Source: Heliocidaris erythrogramma
Taxonomy: Eukaryota; Echinodermata; Echinoidea; Camarodonta; Echinometridae
DNA: 64,000 nt
Reading direction: 5' to 3'
NCBI GenBank assembly: GCA_025617745.1
Contig: CM046853.1
Coordinates: 37,931,065 to 37,995,064 of the forward strand
In this document: positions 1 through 13,495 of the stretch, in pieces
Layout of the letters: each line of letters opens with the position of its first letter
Numbering within the stretch: position 1 is the first letter of the stretch
The notes under the pieces: generated by a model
The model's database searches: none
What the model saw: the letters and a program-made list of their open reading frames with translations, nothing else
What the model was told of the DNA's origin: nothing
Translations under genes and position numbers: made by a program

Positions 1-534
1 CAGATAAACATGATGTATTGGTGATTCATGGCATCACCAACTCACACAAAAGTTTCTTCCATGTGTCTCCCAGAAAATCTCTGCACCACGTAAGTCAACT
101 TACCTGTACCTTTATCATAAGTCATAAATTCATGGTCGATTAATGATATTTTAATTTGTCTAGGCGTGCTAGGGGGCTATGAAAGTTCATACCAGACACA
201 ATATTTGGTTTATGTTTTTATTGTTTTGTTATGTCTTGATGTTAGGTGTATGGTACAATAACATACTCTACAAGTTGTTTATACTTTATATAGTTTTGTT
301 CTCAGTTGTGTGTCAGTGTATTCAGATTGATTACAGCACATGTGATCCTCTGTAAAAAAAAAAAAATTAACATGAATGATGAAGGATGGAGGAACATACA
401 TTTTAAAATAAAAGAATGCTACTTGGCATGATTGGCAGTGGCTGTAATGGAATAGATCTAGATCTTCCAGTCGCATTATTTGACTTATGAACATAATGGA
501 GGCCTAAGTTTCTCTAGTATTATATATATATCAG

Positions 535-912
535 TGTTGATCTTGATCTCGAGACCAGTCTCGAGATCGGCATCAGTAACCTCGATTTTGTTCTTGATCT
601 CGAAGGTGTTGGTCTTGATCTTGATTTCGGAGCTTCTGTTCTCTGAATTTTCGCTCGAGATCAGCATTGTTATTTCGTAAATTATCAAACAAAAAACTTT
701 TAAAATCATTCACCAATCGGCGAAAACACGACTCAGTGTTGCGTACCTCGAGATCGATCTCGATCTCGAGACCAGTCTTGAGATCGGCATCAGTAACCTT
801 GATCTCGGATGTTTTAATCTCGATCTTGAGCTGCGGATCTTGATCTTGATTTGGATCTCGGAATGTCTGATCTTGATCTTGACCTCGATCTCGGACTCTC
901 TGGTCTTGGACC
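535..912. repeat. Degenerate GATCTCGA/TTGATC repeat with a duplicated block
   Basis: The stretch is built from variants of GATCTTGATCTCGA and is rich in short palindromes such as TCTCGAGA. A block beginning CTCGAGACCAGTC and running on through GATCGGCATCAGTAACC occurs near 550-590 and again near 765-805, so about 215 bp appears to be duplicated. Open frames on both strands here reflect the repeat and are not genes. Confidence 0.8.
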
Positions 913-960
913 CAACACTGATATATATATATATCTTTATGGTTCAAACAGGAACACATT

Positions 961-1640
961 TACTCGGAAGGCCTACAACCCATTCTCCTAATCTGCAGCA
1001 TATGATTTGTATGCCATTCCATATAGGATAATAACTTCTGATTTCTCCAAGATTTAATTATGTTGTAGGAGAAGGAGCTGATATATTTGTAAAAGGGGAA
1101 ATCTGATCCTCTTCTACTGCCCACAACGTGTGTATTAATTATTCAGTATAAGATTGATATAGTAACAGAATAAGTAGCTAATAATATTTTTCAGGAAGAG
1201 GGAGTCGTAATACTAATCAGCTTTGGGATAATCTTATGTGTTATACAGCAATCCTATGAAATATGGTACAGCTATATACGTATGACCCGACACTTTTTTT
1301 TTGTGGCAACAGTAATAACAACCAACAGTTATAGTATGATTTTTTTGTAGGCATTTGATTTGGACTATCTGTAAGGCATTTGTTTGTCTACACCACAATC
1401 ATTCATGTGAAAAGAGTTCTGATCTTTGTACTTCTATACTAGCTCGGGATGAATAAAGTTTAGACTTTGGACACATCAGTTATTACTTCATTCAATTCAT
1501 TTAGTCGTGTTTTCTCATAGAAATTATAAAGGGTGGAAGAGTTTACAAATCAGAAATTCTAATGTTCTTGCCAAAGGGGAAGAATTTCAATAGATATCTC
1601 TCCCGATCTCTTCCCTAATAATAATATTCTCTTATCATTC
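961..1640. other. Unannotated AT-rich intergenic DNA
   Basis: I see no conserved reading frame, exon with credible splice sites, RNA gene or clear repeat here. Confidence 0.5.
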
Positions 1641-1654
1641 CCCTGTACACTACT

Positions 1655-1965
1655 TTCTCTTTCTCTCTCTCCCTCTCTATCTTTCCACACTCTCTCTCCC
1701 TCTCTCCCTCTCTCCCTCCCCCACACTCTCTCGCTCCCTTCCTCCCCTCTTTATTTCTCATCTCCCCCTCTCCCCCTCTCCCCCTCCCTCTCTCCCCCTC
1801 TCCCCCTCCCTCTTCTTCTCCCCCTCCCTCTCCTTCTCCCCCTCCCTCTCCTTCTCCCCCTCTCCTTCTCCCCCTCTCCTTCTCCCCCTCTCCTTCTCCC
1901 CCTCTCCTTCTCCCCCTCTCCTTCTCCCCCTCTCCTTCTCCCCTCTCTCTCTCTCTCTCTTGTCT
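1655..1965. repeat. CT-rich minisatellite, about 14-bp unit
   Basis: Pyrimidine-rich tract. From about 1760 it settles into tandem copies of CCCCCTCTCCTTCT. The long open frame on the - strand (Arg/Gly/Glu-rich) is a direct product of the repeat. Confidence 0.9.
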
Positions 1966-3012
1966 TCACTCCCCTATGTTTATTCACCTTTGTTTATCAA
2001 GTTTCTATTTATAATTCTTTGCATCAAACTTTGAGATATATATACTGTTACACACAGCTTTTATGTGCATCATACCTACTATACTGCATTGTCAAGGTTT
2101 TGTAAACATCAGCAGATAAGCATCATTTGTGGGGATTTTTTACAGTTGTATTTTATACTGTTCAGGAATGAAAGAGAATCAATAATCCTTCCTCATTCAT
2201 TCAGAAAATCACGTAAATGAGTTGCGATAAAGAACCAAGCTCGATAACCTCGTTAAAAACTTGATTACAAATTCTATGGCTTATACAATGAAGTAGTGGC
2301 TTTGCCCCGTATGAATGCTCCTCTTCAACCGCGATGTTTGTTTTTGTAAGAGACATGTGCGTATATTTTCTGTTTGAAGATTTTTTTTTGAGGTGAAGTG
2401 GAACATTACGAAGCCCGAGTGTGATTTGGGAGGATGAATGTGACTAGGACCTATCTTTTCCATGCCAAGCCACTGTTAGCTCTCTCTCTCCCTCTCCCCT
2501 CTCTCCATGAAATTAGGAATGAACAATCTCTTTTGATTCCTCCACATTACACCTCAATGGATCCCAATACCGCAGACAAGATTAGGCTTTATCCATTCCC
2601 CATTACTGCCTGCATTCACAAAAATTTGCCATGCCTGCCAGTAACCCATCAGCTAGGCAGGCAGGCAGGCAGGCAGGCAAGGCATACCAGAAATATATTG
2701 CTTCTCCTTCCCTCCCCCCTTTTCCTTTGTTGCGTAAAAAGGAGTGCGACCTTTTAGGCAGGAGCAAATTTGATAAAACACGAGCGCAGGAAAATAAATA
2801 TTACTCTTCCCCGTATTCCGGTATTGACTTACTCAATCTGGCGGCGAATGTAAAATCAATTACATACATTTCTGACATTTTGCGAAATTAAATTTGCTAC
2901 CCTCAGCCCATGCTAGACTGTCCGCGGAAATAAGTTGAATGATAAAAACAAGAGAATTGCCGAGGAGGGATTTGCATAATACACAGTAATTTTATTAGCT
3001 CTTGAATGTGGG

Positions 3013-3059
<47 letters not shown>

Positions 3060-4900
3060 GTTCAGGAAGAAAGGGTTAAACCAGGGAAGTGTGAAGAGAT
3101 ACTTCCCCACCCCCCTGAAAAATAATTCAGGTTCCTGAAATGTTCTCATGATATTTGTGATTCTGTAAGATTTTAAAAGTTTAATGATCAAGTTTGGCCT
3201 ATGTTCTGGGTGTAGTTTATTAGCTTAATACACCAGTGTTTTTGTGAGTTTACGAGTCTTTTTGTTAGTTTACCAGTGTTTTTGTGAGTTTACGAGTCTT
3301 TAAGCCTGTACAACTTTTAGAAAGATGTAGTGTCTGTGCACTTATTGACATGGTTGCTTCTCTCACATTTGTGAGGGCCCTTGCATAGTTACAAAAAGAA
3401 ACTTGGTTAGGAACTTAGGAGGGAAGTGTGTATTTATATTAATTGTAGGCCAACAGTTTTGTAACAATTATCACATACACTGCCGCGAGTCAATCAACCT
3501 TGATTCTTCTAGAGTTCTTCAATGACACAATTAATGCTTAAAATTGTCTTCTAGATTTATCATGTAGGCCTACAGTTTCAATGTCTACATGGGAGGCATG
3601 TAGCCTACATCTTATTTCTAGGCTGGCCACAGATAATGAGCTAGTAGTAGCAGGGCTTCTCAACTAGATTAGAGATTGTATGTGTTCCTTCTTTCCTGTC
3701 CTCCCTATGTGTGGTAGTCTTATTAGGAGGATTATTCTAAGGCAGGTCTTCCTTCTTGAGAGGGATTTCCAACTGAATGAAGGAGAAAGAGAACAAAAGG
3801 AACGAATAAACACACAAGGTGAAAAACAAGTCCAGTCTGCCTGGCCAGAAGGAAAACAGTAACTTCTCAGTGTGTTAGTCTGTATGTGCAGACTCTATTT
3901 ATAAATCTACTGGTATTTCATAACATAGTTCTCACACATTGTCAATGAATTTCCACCTGTGTTTCATACTTTTATTTTGTTAAGAGATCAACAGCAGATT
4001 ATGTAACAGGTTATTGTTAAAAAAAACAAATGAACTAATCGCCAAATGGTTGTGAGTCATATAAAATAAATTGAATTCTCTGCTTTTGACAGTAATACAT
4101 AGAATTACTGGTAGACTAAAACCAGGGAGACTGTGAGTTTAACGATACACTATCACATTTAAAATTTGTAAATATTCAATATTGAAACTCATTTCAGACC
4201 CAGAGAGAATTTTGAATAGGGATTGTTTTATAATGAACAAAACATCCCTGCAATAGGATGGGCCTACATTTTAATAATAATTGATAAATGATTATTTATA
4301 CCAGTAGTTCATAAATTGTGCTGATCTTTAGTGTATTCCTCCTATCTTTACCTATTGTATTATTTTGGTTTCAAGGACAAATCAAGCACTGAACATTTCA
4401 TCTTTTTTTAAAATGAATATAATGATGTATAATAGCCTCGGGCATTTGCTTACCTGAAAGGAAGTGGTAGTATGACAAGGAAGCAGAATTACCGCAATAA
4501 ATGTTTAGCCCCTCAACTGCATTATCTCTTTCCCTGATGAATTGTGTCTGATATTATGAGGGATGTTGAAATATAAATCATTTGATTGTACTCTTTAGGC
4601 ATGTGTGTGTGTGTTTGTGGTTTCTTTCTTCTTGCCATCAGTTGAATTCAACCGTGGGACTATTAGATTCTACCACTACCACTCAACGTTCTCTCTACTC
4701 TATCCACCCACTTAAACTGTGTTCACACTATTGTAAAACCAGAAACCTTTGCGTTCACGAAATTTTTGCAATTTTTGTGAGTTTTGAGAGGGGTTAAGAT
4801 TCGTGAATATTTGAATTAGTTTGAATCACAACATCAAATATTTCAATTTGCAAAACTTTTTATGTTGCCAAAGTTTCTGGTTTGACAGTTTTGGTCTCCA
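1966..4900. other. Gene-poor stretch with microsatellites
   Basis: It contains a (GCAG)n run near 2654-2680, a TA-then-CA microsatellite at about 3016-3058 and a short tandem duplication (TTTTTGTGAGTTTACGAGTC) near 3238-3300. No open frame resembles a known protein and I found no convincing exon. Confidence 0.5.
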
Positions 4901-5038
4901 GGGGAGCGTTTCATCAAGCGTTTTGTCAGTGATTTTTACTGACAAATTTGCTCTCAGCCAATCAGATGCAAGGATTTCAGTAGCTTATAACAGTTGTCTT
5001 TAAAAATCACTGAAAAAACGCTTGATGAAACGCTCCCC
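4901..5038. mobile_element. Palindromic MITE, family A copy 1
   Basis: A 138-bp element starts GGGGAGCGTTTCATCAAGCG and ends with the inverse CGCTTGATGAAACGCTCCCC. The interior includes CTCAGCCAATCAGATGCAAG. Related copies lie at 7191-7327 and 43086-43220 in the opposite orientation, with a diverged relative at 23765-23919. It has no coding capacity and is a typical non-autonomous DNA transposon. Confidence 0.88.
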
Positions 5039-7190
5039 AGGTGAATGAAACTGTATCCAGAGACGACATCTTTCTCTCTTTCTCCGTTACTTCATGTAAT
5101 AGAGAACATAATTAGAGTAATGAATTGACAATATGACTTTGTAACATGAAAGTGAATTTCTTCAAGGAATTTTGCAAGTAAATGAGATATTTTCAATTTC
5201 TTTGAGCATTTTAACTAAATGATGGAAGTCATATAAATGGAAATTTTTTTAGCTAAATGATGGAAGTCATATAATGGGAAATTCTAGATTATTTTTAAGG
5301 CAACTAACAAAAAACAAACATGCACTGTTTCTTCAGCCAGCATATGGAGTTCTCAAAACACTATTTGGTAATAATATTTATGAAGATTTTGCTCTCTTCA
5401 AAATAATGAACTGTACAACCACAGATGCATCATGCTGTGCAAGTTTTTTTCCCCCCTCTTTGGTTTGTAGCTTCATGCTTTTATCAAGCACATTAATCTT
5501 CTATAGGAAACGATTCTACAGATTGCGGTGCTGTTTGTGGTTAGGAGAAGTTCACCAATAAAATGAGCAACAAAGTGTACAATCTACCCACGATAGCTCA
5601 TTATGGCATTACAATGGGTCTAGGTTGAAACTGCTCTAAATCCCTCAGGCCATGGATTTATTATAGTTTTATCTTTCACATTTTCCTTATATTGAATAGA
5701 ATCTGCTGTTGACTTGATCCAGAGTCAAGAGAAAAAAAAGCTTGTGGAGGATTTATTCTAAGCAAGTTGATAAGCTATTAGTGGAGAAGTTAGAAAAAGG
5801 TTATTTTTAAAATAGAGTGAAGTATATTTTCCTCATAATTTCTGTACCATACTGCTATAGTCTGTATAAACGAGTGTGAAGCTATTTATACTACTGGTGC
5901 AGTAAGCATATGCATCATTGAACTATATTGTAACCACTGCTGCATTTATATCCTCTGCTTACTAATGTTCTGCTACTGCTAATGCTACTTTTACTTTTGC
6001 TTCTGTTTCTGCTTCTATTTCTGCTTCTACTTCTACTTCTCCTTCTACTTCTTCCACTTCCACTTCCACTTCTTCCACTTCCACTTCCACTTCTACTACT
6101 ACAGCTATTACATGAAATGTATCTGTTATTACTACTGTTTAAAAACTAAATTACTATTAACTTTAGTACTAGTAATGACAAGTAGTAGTTACTACTATTT
6201 ATGATTTTGCCATTCACAATCACAACTAAGACCATACCTATACTCTTAAAATATTTTTAATACTATGGGGTAATGTCAAAACAAGGGCAATGATACCTGA
6301 GTACCTACAGGCTTTTCACATGGATTTGTCTCATTCAGCCCATGTTATGAACCATCTTCCATGAAAGGATTTTGGGGACACTTTATTGGAGTTCAAGAGG
6401 CATACATGTATCAGCGGCAATTCCTGCATATTTGACCTCTGACGGATAGACGGAGGTTAGAGGTAATTGTGTCTTGGAGTTCCGCCAGTTGTGCCAGCTG
6501 TGAACTCAAATGTCCCACTTCCTGTTCAATATTCGTATGACCTCCTTATCACTTTTTTTTTCTTTCTTTCGGCTGAAAATCTTTACAGCCAAGTTAGCAA
6601 AATGGGGGGGGGGGGGGGCAGGGGAAGCCCGTCTTTGTTCAGAGTTCCCCTTTAGAACTTGGGAGCTATTACAGTTGACAACTTGACATCAATTTCATCT
6701 GAAAGGCTGAGTTTGGATAGGACAGATTAATGTATACATGACAAAAATGGATTTGTTTTTCTTTTACACCTCCCTGGTAACACATTCCATCCAGTGGAAC
6801 TTCAGGAAAATAGAATATATCAAGAAGTATAAACTTTAGTCTTGAAAATGGAGATAATTATAGGAAAGATGTTTTGTCCAAAAACGATAACGATAGCGAG
6901 ATTTTTCATTAAAAGTACACTCTAAAGCGGCCCTACTATTAACAGACACGTTCATACTCACACGTACACCATATAATAGGATGTACCTGAAAATTGAAAA
7001 TATTGTTATCGTTATGGTTATCGGACATATGTGACCTGCCTTTTAATATTTTTTTAAAATCTGACATTATGACGGTGGATAGAATTTAGTTGCTATATAG
7101 TTTTGATTAACAATGAAACTTATCCTTAAAAATTAATGCTGATTGTCCAGTAAAATGCTTTACATTGTATTTAGGTTGAGATGTAGGCCT
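5039..7190. other. Intergenic DNA with simple repeats
   Basis: It holds a direct duplication around 5214-5285 (TAAATGATGGAAGTCATATA twice), a CTTCTA/CTTCCA-type repeat at about 5985-6105, a poly-G run near 6603-6619 and a weak inverted-repeat pair near 6873-7030 (AACGATAACGATAG against its inverse). No gene was recognised. Confidence 0.5.
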
Positions 7191-7327
7191 GGGGGCGTTT
7201 CATCAAGTGCTTTGTCAGTGATTTTTACAGACAACTGTTAGAGGCTACTGAAATCCTTACATCTGATTGGCTGAGAGCAAATTTGTCAGTAAAATTCACT
7301 GACAAAACACTTGATAAAATGCTCCCC
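7191..7327. mobile_element. Palindromic MITE, family A copy 2
   Basis: Same family as 4901-5038 but inverted. It begins GGGGGCGTTTCATCAAGTGC, contains CTGATTGGCTGAGAGCAAAT and ends with the imperfect inverse ACTTGATAAAATGCTCCCC. The termini are more diverged than in copy 1. Confidence 0.85.
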
Positions 7328-10300
7328 TGTTTGTTACCACAGGTCACAGGTTCTAGGTAGTTATCAATGAAAAAGATTATGAATCCTCCAGATATACTGG
7401 TATGTTTATGACTGCAAGTTTAGAAAGTTATATGTAGAAACTCTGATGATGGTAACATTAGTGAATTGACATCTACATTGTCACTTTGATTATCTTGTAG
7501 AGTCAATATTTGTTGGCATTGGGAAGGAAACAATTGCTGTGAAAACATATAAGCTTATAAATCTGTATACAATGAAATCAGCATTTACCAATGGTATAGG
7601 GGCCTACACAATCATATTGTACATACATGATAGACAAGACATTTCCCCAAAGGAGTGTGATATAGCCTGTTTGGAGCCAGAAGTGTTGTATACTTTAACA
7701 CAGAATTAATGCTCTGCTGGTTCTGAACACACAATATGTAGGCCCTAGAGTGTTTCAATTGGTAGCTTTAATTTGTTAAGGCTTTATTTTTGTGTTAGAC
7801 AGACTTGTGTTTCTAGAACTATTACTGACAGATGAATATACTGTCTTACAAATGAAAGAAAATAACAATACCTCTGACCACACTATGATTATGAGGGCAG
7901 TAATGTATACTTTCATAATGTATGCATACACCTATGCATACTGAATAAGTGGTAGACCCTACTTGATTCCGGTTCATGAATCACATCTGGGCAATATTCA
8001 TTTGATGCCTGCCTCCTTTGATTAGCAGCCCATGCTGCATAGCTAATGCATATTCCAGGAAGATACCACTAAAAGACTGCATCCAGCCACGCGCTCACTC
8101 CAATCTTCCCCATACATACGTCTAATACCTCTTACATACATTGATGGTGTGTTCATCATATAATGAGCACACCGGACTGGTTTTGATATCAATTTTGCTT
8201 TGACCGCTGCTGCTGCTGAGAGCTCGAGACTCCTCTGACGTCCTTTCTCAGATAAAGTCATTTCCGGAGGCCCTTTGGCTGGGCTCTGCATATCATGGCA
8301 GACCTTGTGTACCTGCGTCTCGTCAATTCACATGAATAGCGATGCCCTACGGTATGACTATCCCATTCCAGACGTGCCACAGATCACATAGACGTAATGG
8401 GACAAATTATGTTAAATGTGGTTTTATAAACCCATTACTGTTACGTATTTGTGTTTTATAACTTCTGTGACAAATTAAAGTTGATGCTTTTGTAGTCCTT
8501 TGTGTTTAGGAGGGAAGTCTCTTTGCTTGCACCATTATTTTTTTCTCTCTGTCCCAAACTGACGTCATTCATCAATGCCATCATAGGCAAACTCATGAAA
8601 CATAGAAAAGACAATTTATACCAGATTAGCGAAAAAATTTATTTAGAAGGCAAGTGTAAAGGAAGATAATTTGTAAAAGAATAGGAAAATTGGGCACATT
8701 TCTTGAATTATCACAGGACTAAATACTCATTTCTGTATTTATATACCAGCGTGTAGAGATATAGTCTTATAGGAGTACAGTGTAATTGGGTGTAGACAAT
8801 GTAGTTTTTATGACCTAGTGTATTATCGGTTAATTACATCTCATACAAATAGGATGTGGATGATTATACAAGGCAGGTAAACAATTATGGCAAACATTAA
8901 TTAGATAGCTTAAATTTCATCAGGCCCTCCAAGGTTTGTGAGTTTGAGTGAAATTAGTGAGCAAAAGCACCCGTACGGCTCTCCACCCATCCGTGAATTC
9001 TTCATGGAAGACATGGGCAGATCTGATTATTTTTTTCTTCTTCTCAACTCTTTCATCATCACTGTGGAAAGAGATGGGATGGCAGCAATGGAGGATTTGA
9101 TGGTTAAGGTTAATTAAGCATGCTGCCCATGTCTGCACGCAGTCCTTCTCTGCAGCACAATCCAACCCTCCGTAATTGGTTAGCTAACCATCCGACGCCT
9201 CCTGTTCCGAGAAAAAAAAAAGCCTCTAAGTATACACCGATACAGGGAGACGTGAAAAAGGGGTTGGCGCACATCATGGGAGAGGACGAAAATTCCCTCA
9301 GCGCTCATTTCAGGAGAGCTGTGACGTATGCCTCTCCTTAGCCTCTTCCACGAACTTGACCGCCAATCGAACTTGCCATATTCGGAAAAAGTTCTGTGTC
9401 ATATTTTTTTTCCTTTTCGAGCAATATTGCACTGACGCAGCTCGCCCAGTCAAGCTGAAGGAGGGAAAGATACTCCAGAATTCATATTTTATAGGAAAAG
9501 ATGAGAGGAATGACGCGAACTGTCTATTTCCTGAAAGTTAATTCGGCAAGCAGATGACGTAATGTTATAGGTATGATGGAATGTGTTACATCAAGGGTGA
9601 AATTTTTTATGCAAGTGAATATTTGATCATACATTTCTATAAAAGTTTCTTTATATGAATGCTCAAAAATATGATTGTCTTAATTTGACCCATTTCATCT
9701 AATTGCAGTTGTGTGTTTTGCACAAATTTTTTTTTTACTTATTTGCAATTTTGATTAATCATATCTAGCTTTACAACAATTTCATTTGACCACAATCCAT
9801 ATTTTCTTATTTTCCAACTACCGGTAATAATATTTTGTTTATAGCTTAACAGTAAAGCTGTATTATATTATCACTGATTTGGGTTATGCAATAAGCATGT
9901 TGTTTTCCTCTTAATAGGATAAGGAGTGAAGTGTTGTTTTATAGGCCTACATCAACAAATAATTCCAATGAAACTGCTCAATAAGTCCAAAAATTCTAAA
10001 AGTAGATACTCTTCAATTCTGGGTATGAACCAACCCGTTTTCAATTGTTTATTTGTTTTACTGCGTAGTATTTGAATTTGGAATAGTTATTGGTATCAAT
10101 GATAATAATATTCCATCCTAAGGAGCTCATATCACATTATGATACAGGCACAATCAAGGAGGTACTCTATAAGCAAGCTTGCCTAGTACCTCCTTGGTCT
10201 AACATCTGTGTGTGCTCCAAAGGATTGTGGAAATAGTTACCATAGCTTTGCATGTACCTTCGGCAACTGTTATCAGAACTTACAATGTATCAACTTAGAC

Positions 10301-13238
10301 CTTGGATGTACTGCGATGCACATGTAACAAGATATCAAATGTGATCACACTCAGTGCATTCTTGGAAAATCCCTTTAAATGAAGGTGGAGAGGTGTGAAA
10401 TGAGTTTGTCTGTGTGTACGTGCAGGACTCGGAGCATGAGATAGCCCTTGCAGCTTTGACAGTGCGCATGAACCTGCTATACAACACTCCCACAAACATC
10501 CTTCCTGGCGTCCAATTACTTCCCTGTCGGAAGTCCGATGACAGCCATACGGCCACATCCTTGCTCTCTCAGAGCCAGCAACGCCTTGGTGTTACCAGAG
10601 TCAGGTGTCCCCTTGGTCTCTCTACGTGTCTGTTTCTGTCTCTCAAATCACCTCATTCTATTCTGTTGGTTTGATAATGAAACTATGCTTACAGTATGTC
10701 ATAACCCTGATCCGTGAAGGTCCTCTCACTTCCTACTTTGCGGTTTGGAATATGGATGAATGACTTGTATCACACATATTGATTACACTTTTCTTGAAGT
10801 GTACATCCGTAACTTGCTGTAAATTTTGCAGGTAATAGCTTGAAAGGCGTGTGTGATTGAAATGTTTAGTGTGTGAGAAATAAAAATAGAAGCAAAATGA
10901 TTATTTTTTACTATGTTACCCCTTGTTTTGTAGTTGCTTGGCATTGGCAATTCACAAATTCAGTACCGGTATGTGATGATAATCAGGTCAGATCAATTTT
11001 TATTGTACTTGGTATTTGATTGTGCAATAGATCATGTCTTCCTTTTTTTAAGGCTTCTGGGAAGTGCGTGTTCTTAAAAAAAAAATCTTAATTCATTGTG
11101 AGCATGCTCTTTATTGTTATTTTATTCTCTAATGACTCTATTGTTTCATGGAGGAAAAAAAACAACTACGCACCTCATAGGGGAAGTGTGGTGTGTTTTA
11201 TTGACTTAATAAATTGAAAAGGTAATGTGGTTTTATTACTTCCACTTCCTTTACGACTTCCTGTTGGGGTTGGATGTCCTGACTTCCATCTCTGATCCGT
11301 ATCAACCTTTCTGTAAAATATCTGCGTCATACAACTTTCTGTTCATTCCTTCATTTTAAATACAAGTATGGGTGGGGTGCATCATGTCTGTTTGCTTATG
11401 CATGTGTTATGGTTAATAACTTGAAGCAAATGAGAAAGTTAAAAAAATACCGACATTGATAAATAGTAGAGTATTGTCGCAGGAAACACGTCACTACTCA
11501 CTACCTGACAAATTGTTGACATCATTCCCAAGTTCAAGTTTTGTGCTGCTTTTTTGTGGAGAATCCTTTGTGTTTTGCCTTTTCCTTTGTTGAAATGCTT
11601 TCATGCTGGAGAGACTTCAGTACATAACAAACACCATAGATATCATATGTCACATGTGTAAACAACCTATTTCAATAGGTCCTCTCTTCAAGTACATTTT
11701 TCTCAGGTGACTGGGCTATGTAAATTATCAAACTCTGTGTGGAAGAGAGAGGTCTTAGTCTTGAAGATTTTGCGGAAAATAACTTGTTTTTCAAGGATAG
11801 TTAGGTAAATATTGATGAAGGGCACATTTACTCAACAAATTGTGGTTTCTAAGAAGGCAGACTGAATGTGGGAATTTTTGCAGTCAATGAAGGGAGATTT
11901 CAACTTGTCATTACATAGATTCTGGCTGATATGACTAGTTTTTCAAAGAAATGAGCGTATTCTCCTTGAATTGTGGTTCCTAATAATTCCAGTTGAACGT
12001 GGGAATTTTCGCCATTGATGAAGGTTGATTCCATTTTGTGTCATTGACATGAGAAAATCCGAAGACCACCGCAAATTTGTTTTATTTACAATGTACTTAG
12101 AATTACAGTAATCCACGATAATTGAATTCCTTTCCGGTAAATTGCACATTGCCATCCTAATTAAGAACAAAGGCATTTAAATGGTAGGAGTTATTTATAA
12201 CAAGTATCAATATACTTTTAGAAGAAATTTCCTTAGATAGTTGACAAATCTCTCTTATTCTTTATTATTCTTTATTATTCTATATTTAGAATAGCAATGT
12301 CATCTCATCAGCATTACTCCTCTTCAGAAAAACTTATACCTTTATTAGTATGTTTGATCACCAATGCAGATTAATAGACTACATACATATACATGCAAAT
12401 GGGCTTTGGAAAGGTAATTATACAAATATATGCCATATATGTGGAGAATTCAGGAAGACAAACATTGTGAGGGTGTTATAGAATACCCCTCTCAAGAGAA
12501 AAAGAGAAAAAAGAATAGGCTCCCCTTTCAGATTCTGCTTTTGTGAGATGATGTAATTTTTTATGAGTAGAAAAAAATATGTGGTTACAAAGTCATAAAA
12601 TACTACTCTTGCATATTATATGACTTTGTTTTTAACGATTGGCATCGTCTCACTTTATAGTGCTTTAAGGATTGTAATTTCCTACCACCACAGAAGTCAG
12701 GAAATAAGGCCTACAGGTTTCAAACAGTTGTACAAAATTCACATGTGTAATCCACTTTATCAACATGCAAAATATCTAGATGAAACTGAAGTTTTTTTAT
12801 GCCACAAATCGACAGTGAATTCTAATTCTGCCATGCATAAACCCTTAAATGGATCACTTTACAAATTGAAATACATGTTGAGACAACCAAAATTTGAAAA
12901 TGTCAAACTGATAAAGGTGTATTTTTATGTGAAGATTTAGAGTGCGTATATTGGTGTAATCATTTTTGTACTGAACATGGAATAATGCTTGTGTGAACAT
13001 CTCATTGAGTCAAATACAATTTACACCCCAAAAGTGAATTGTTTTCTTCTTTGAACAATCCAAACTTTTTGATGATTTTGTACCAATATTCATACAAATC
13101 TGTGTTCTTCTACTTTTGACAATACAGGCCCACATTGGTAAAGTGTTAATTTATTTTATTAGCATCACAACATTTCATGGTATGTTCATGGCTTTTAAAC
13201 ATTTCTCTCACTTTCTCTTTTTGGTTGTCTCATTGCAG
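7328..13238. other. Long stretch without a recognised gene; 5' flank or first intron of the SH2-SH3 gene
   Basis: The short open frames here (for example 8043-8291, 9120-9341 and 10414-10674) match no family I know and lack convincing splice context. A 42-bp inverted repeat (CAAGGAGGTACT against AGTACCTCCTTG) lies at about 10155-10197. Because the exon at 13239 begins at a splice acceptor, this stretch probably includes intron and one or more unidentified 5' exons. Confidence 0.45.
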
Positions 13239-13248
13239 GAGTTGCAGC

Positions 13249-13495
13249 ATGTTCAGCCCATCCAAACTGCGACACCATAACTCGCTGCCCAACTCTCCCT
13301 GCGCCCTGCGCTCGCGCAGTCACCATCACCACCACCATACCTCATGTGGGCGGGGCAAGCTGGTGGAAGTACCCCTTTGGTTCCATGGTCTGATGGAGCG
13401 TAAGGTGGCAGAAGAACTGCTTCTGAAGAGTCCTTTCAGGGGTCCCAGTGGCAAAGAAGGCCTGTTCCTAGTCAGACAAAGCAGTAACAGAGGAG
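13249..13495 (+). CDS. SH2-SH3 protein exon A (SH2 first half)
   Basis: An acceptor (TTGTCTCATTGCAG) ends at 13238 and the first ATG is at 13249. The donor after AGAGGAG is gttcgt, a weaker non-GTAAGT site, leaving phase 1. It encodes the His-rich N terminus and the SH2 region through FLVRQSSNRG. Confidence 0.8.

Noticed and set aside
1751..1987. 78-codon Arg/Glu/Gly open frame on the - strand
   Set aside because: It is a direct translation of the 14-bp CT-rich minisatellite.
10414..10674. Possible exon starting after GTACGTGCAG
   Set aside because: There is an acceptor-like site, but the peptide has no recognisable similarity and no matching donor context; it could at most be an untranslated exon.
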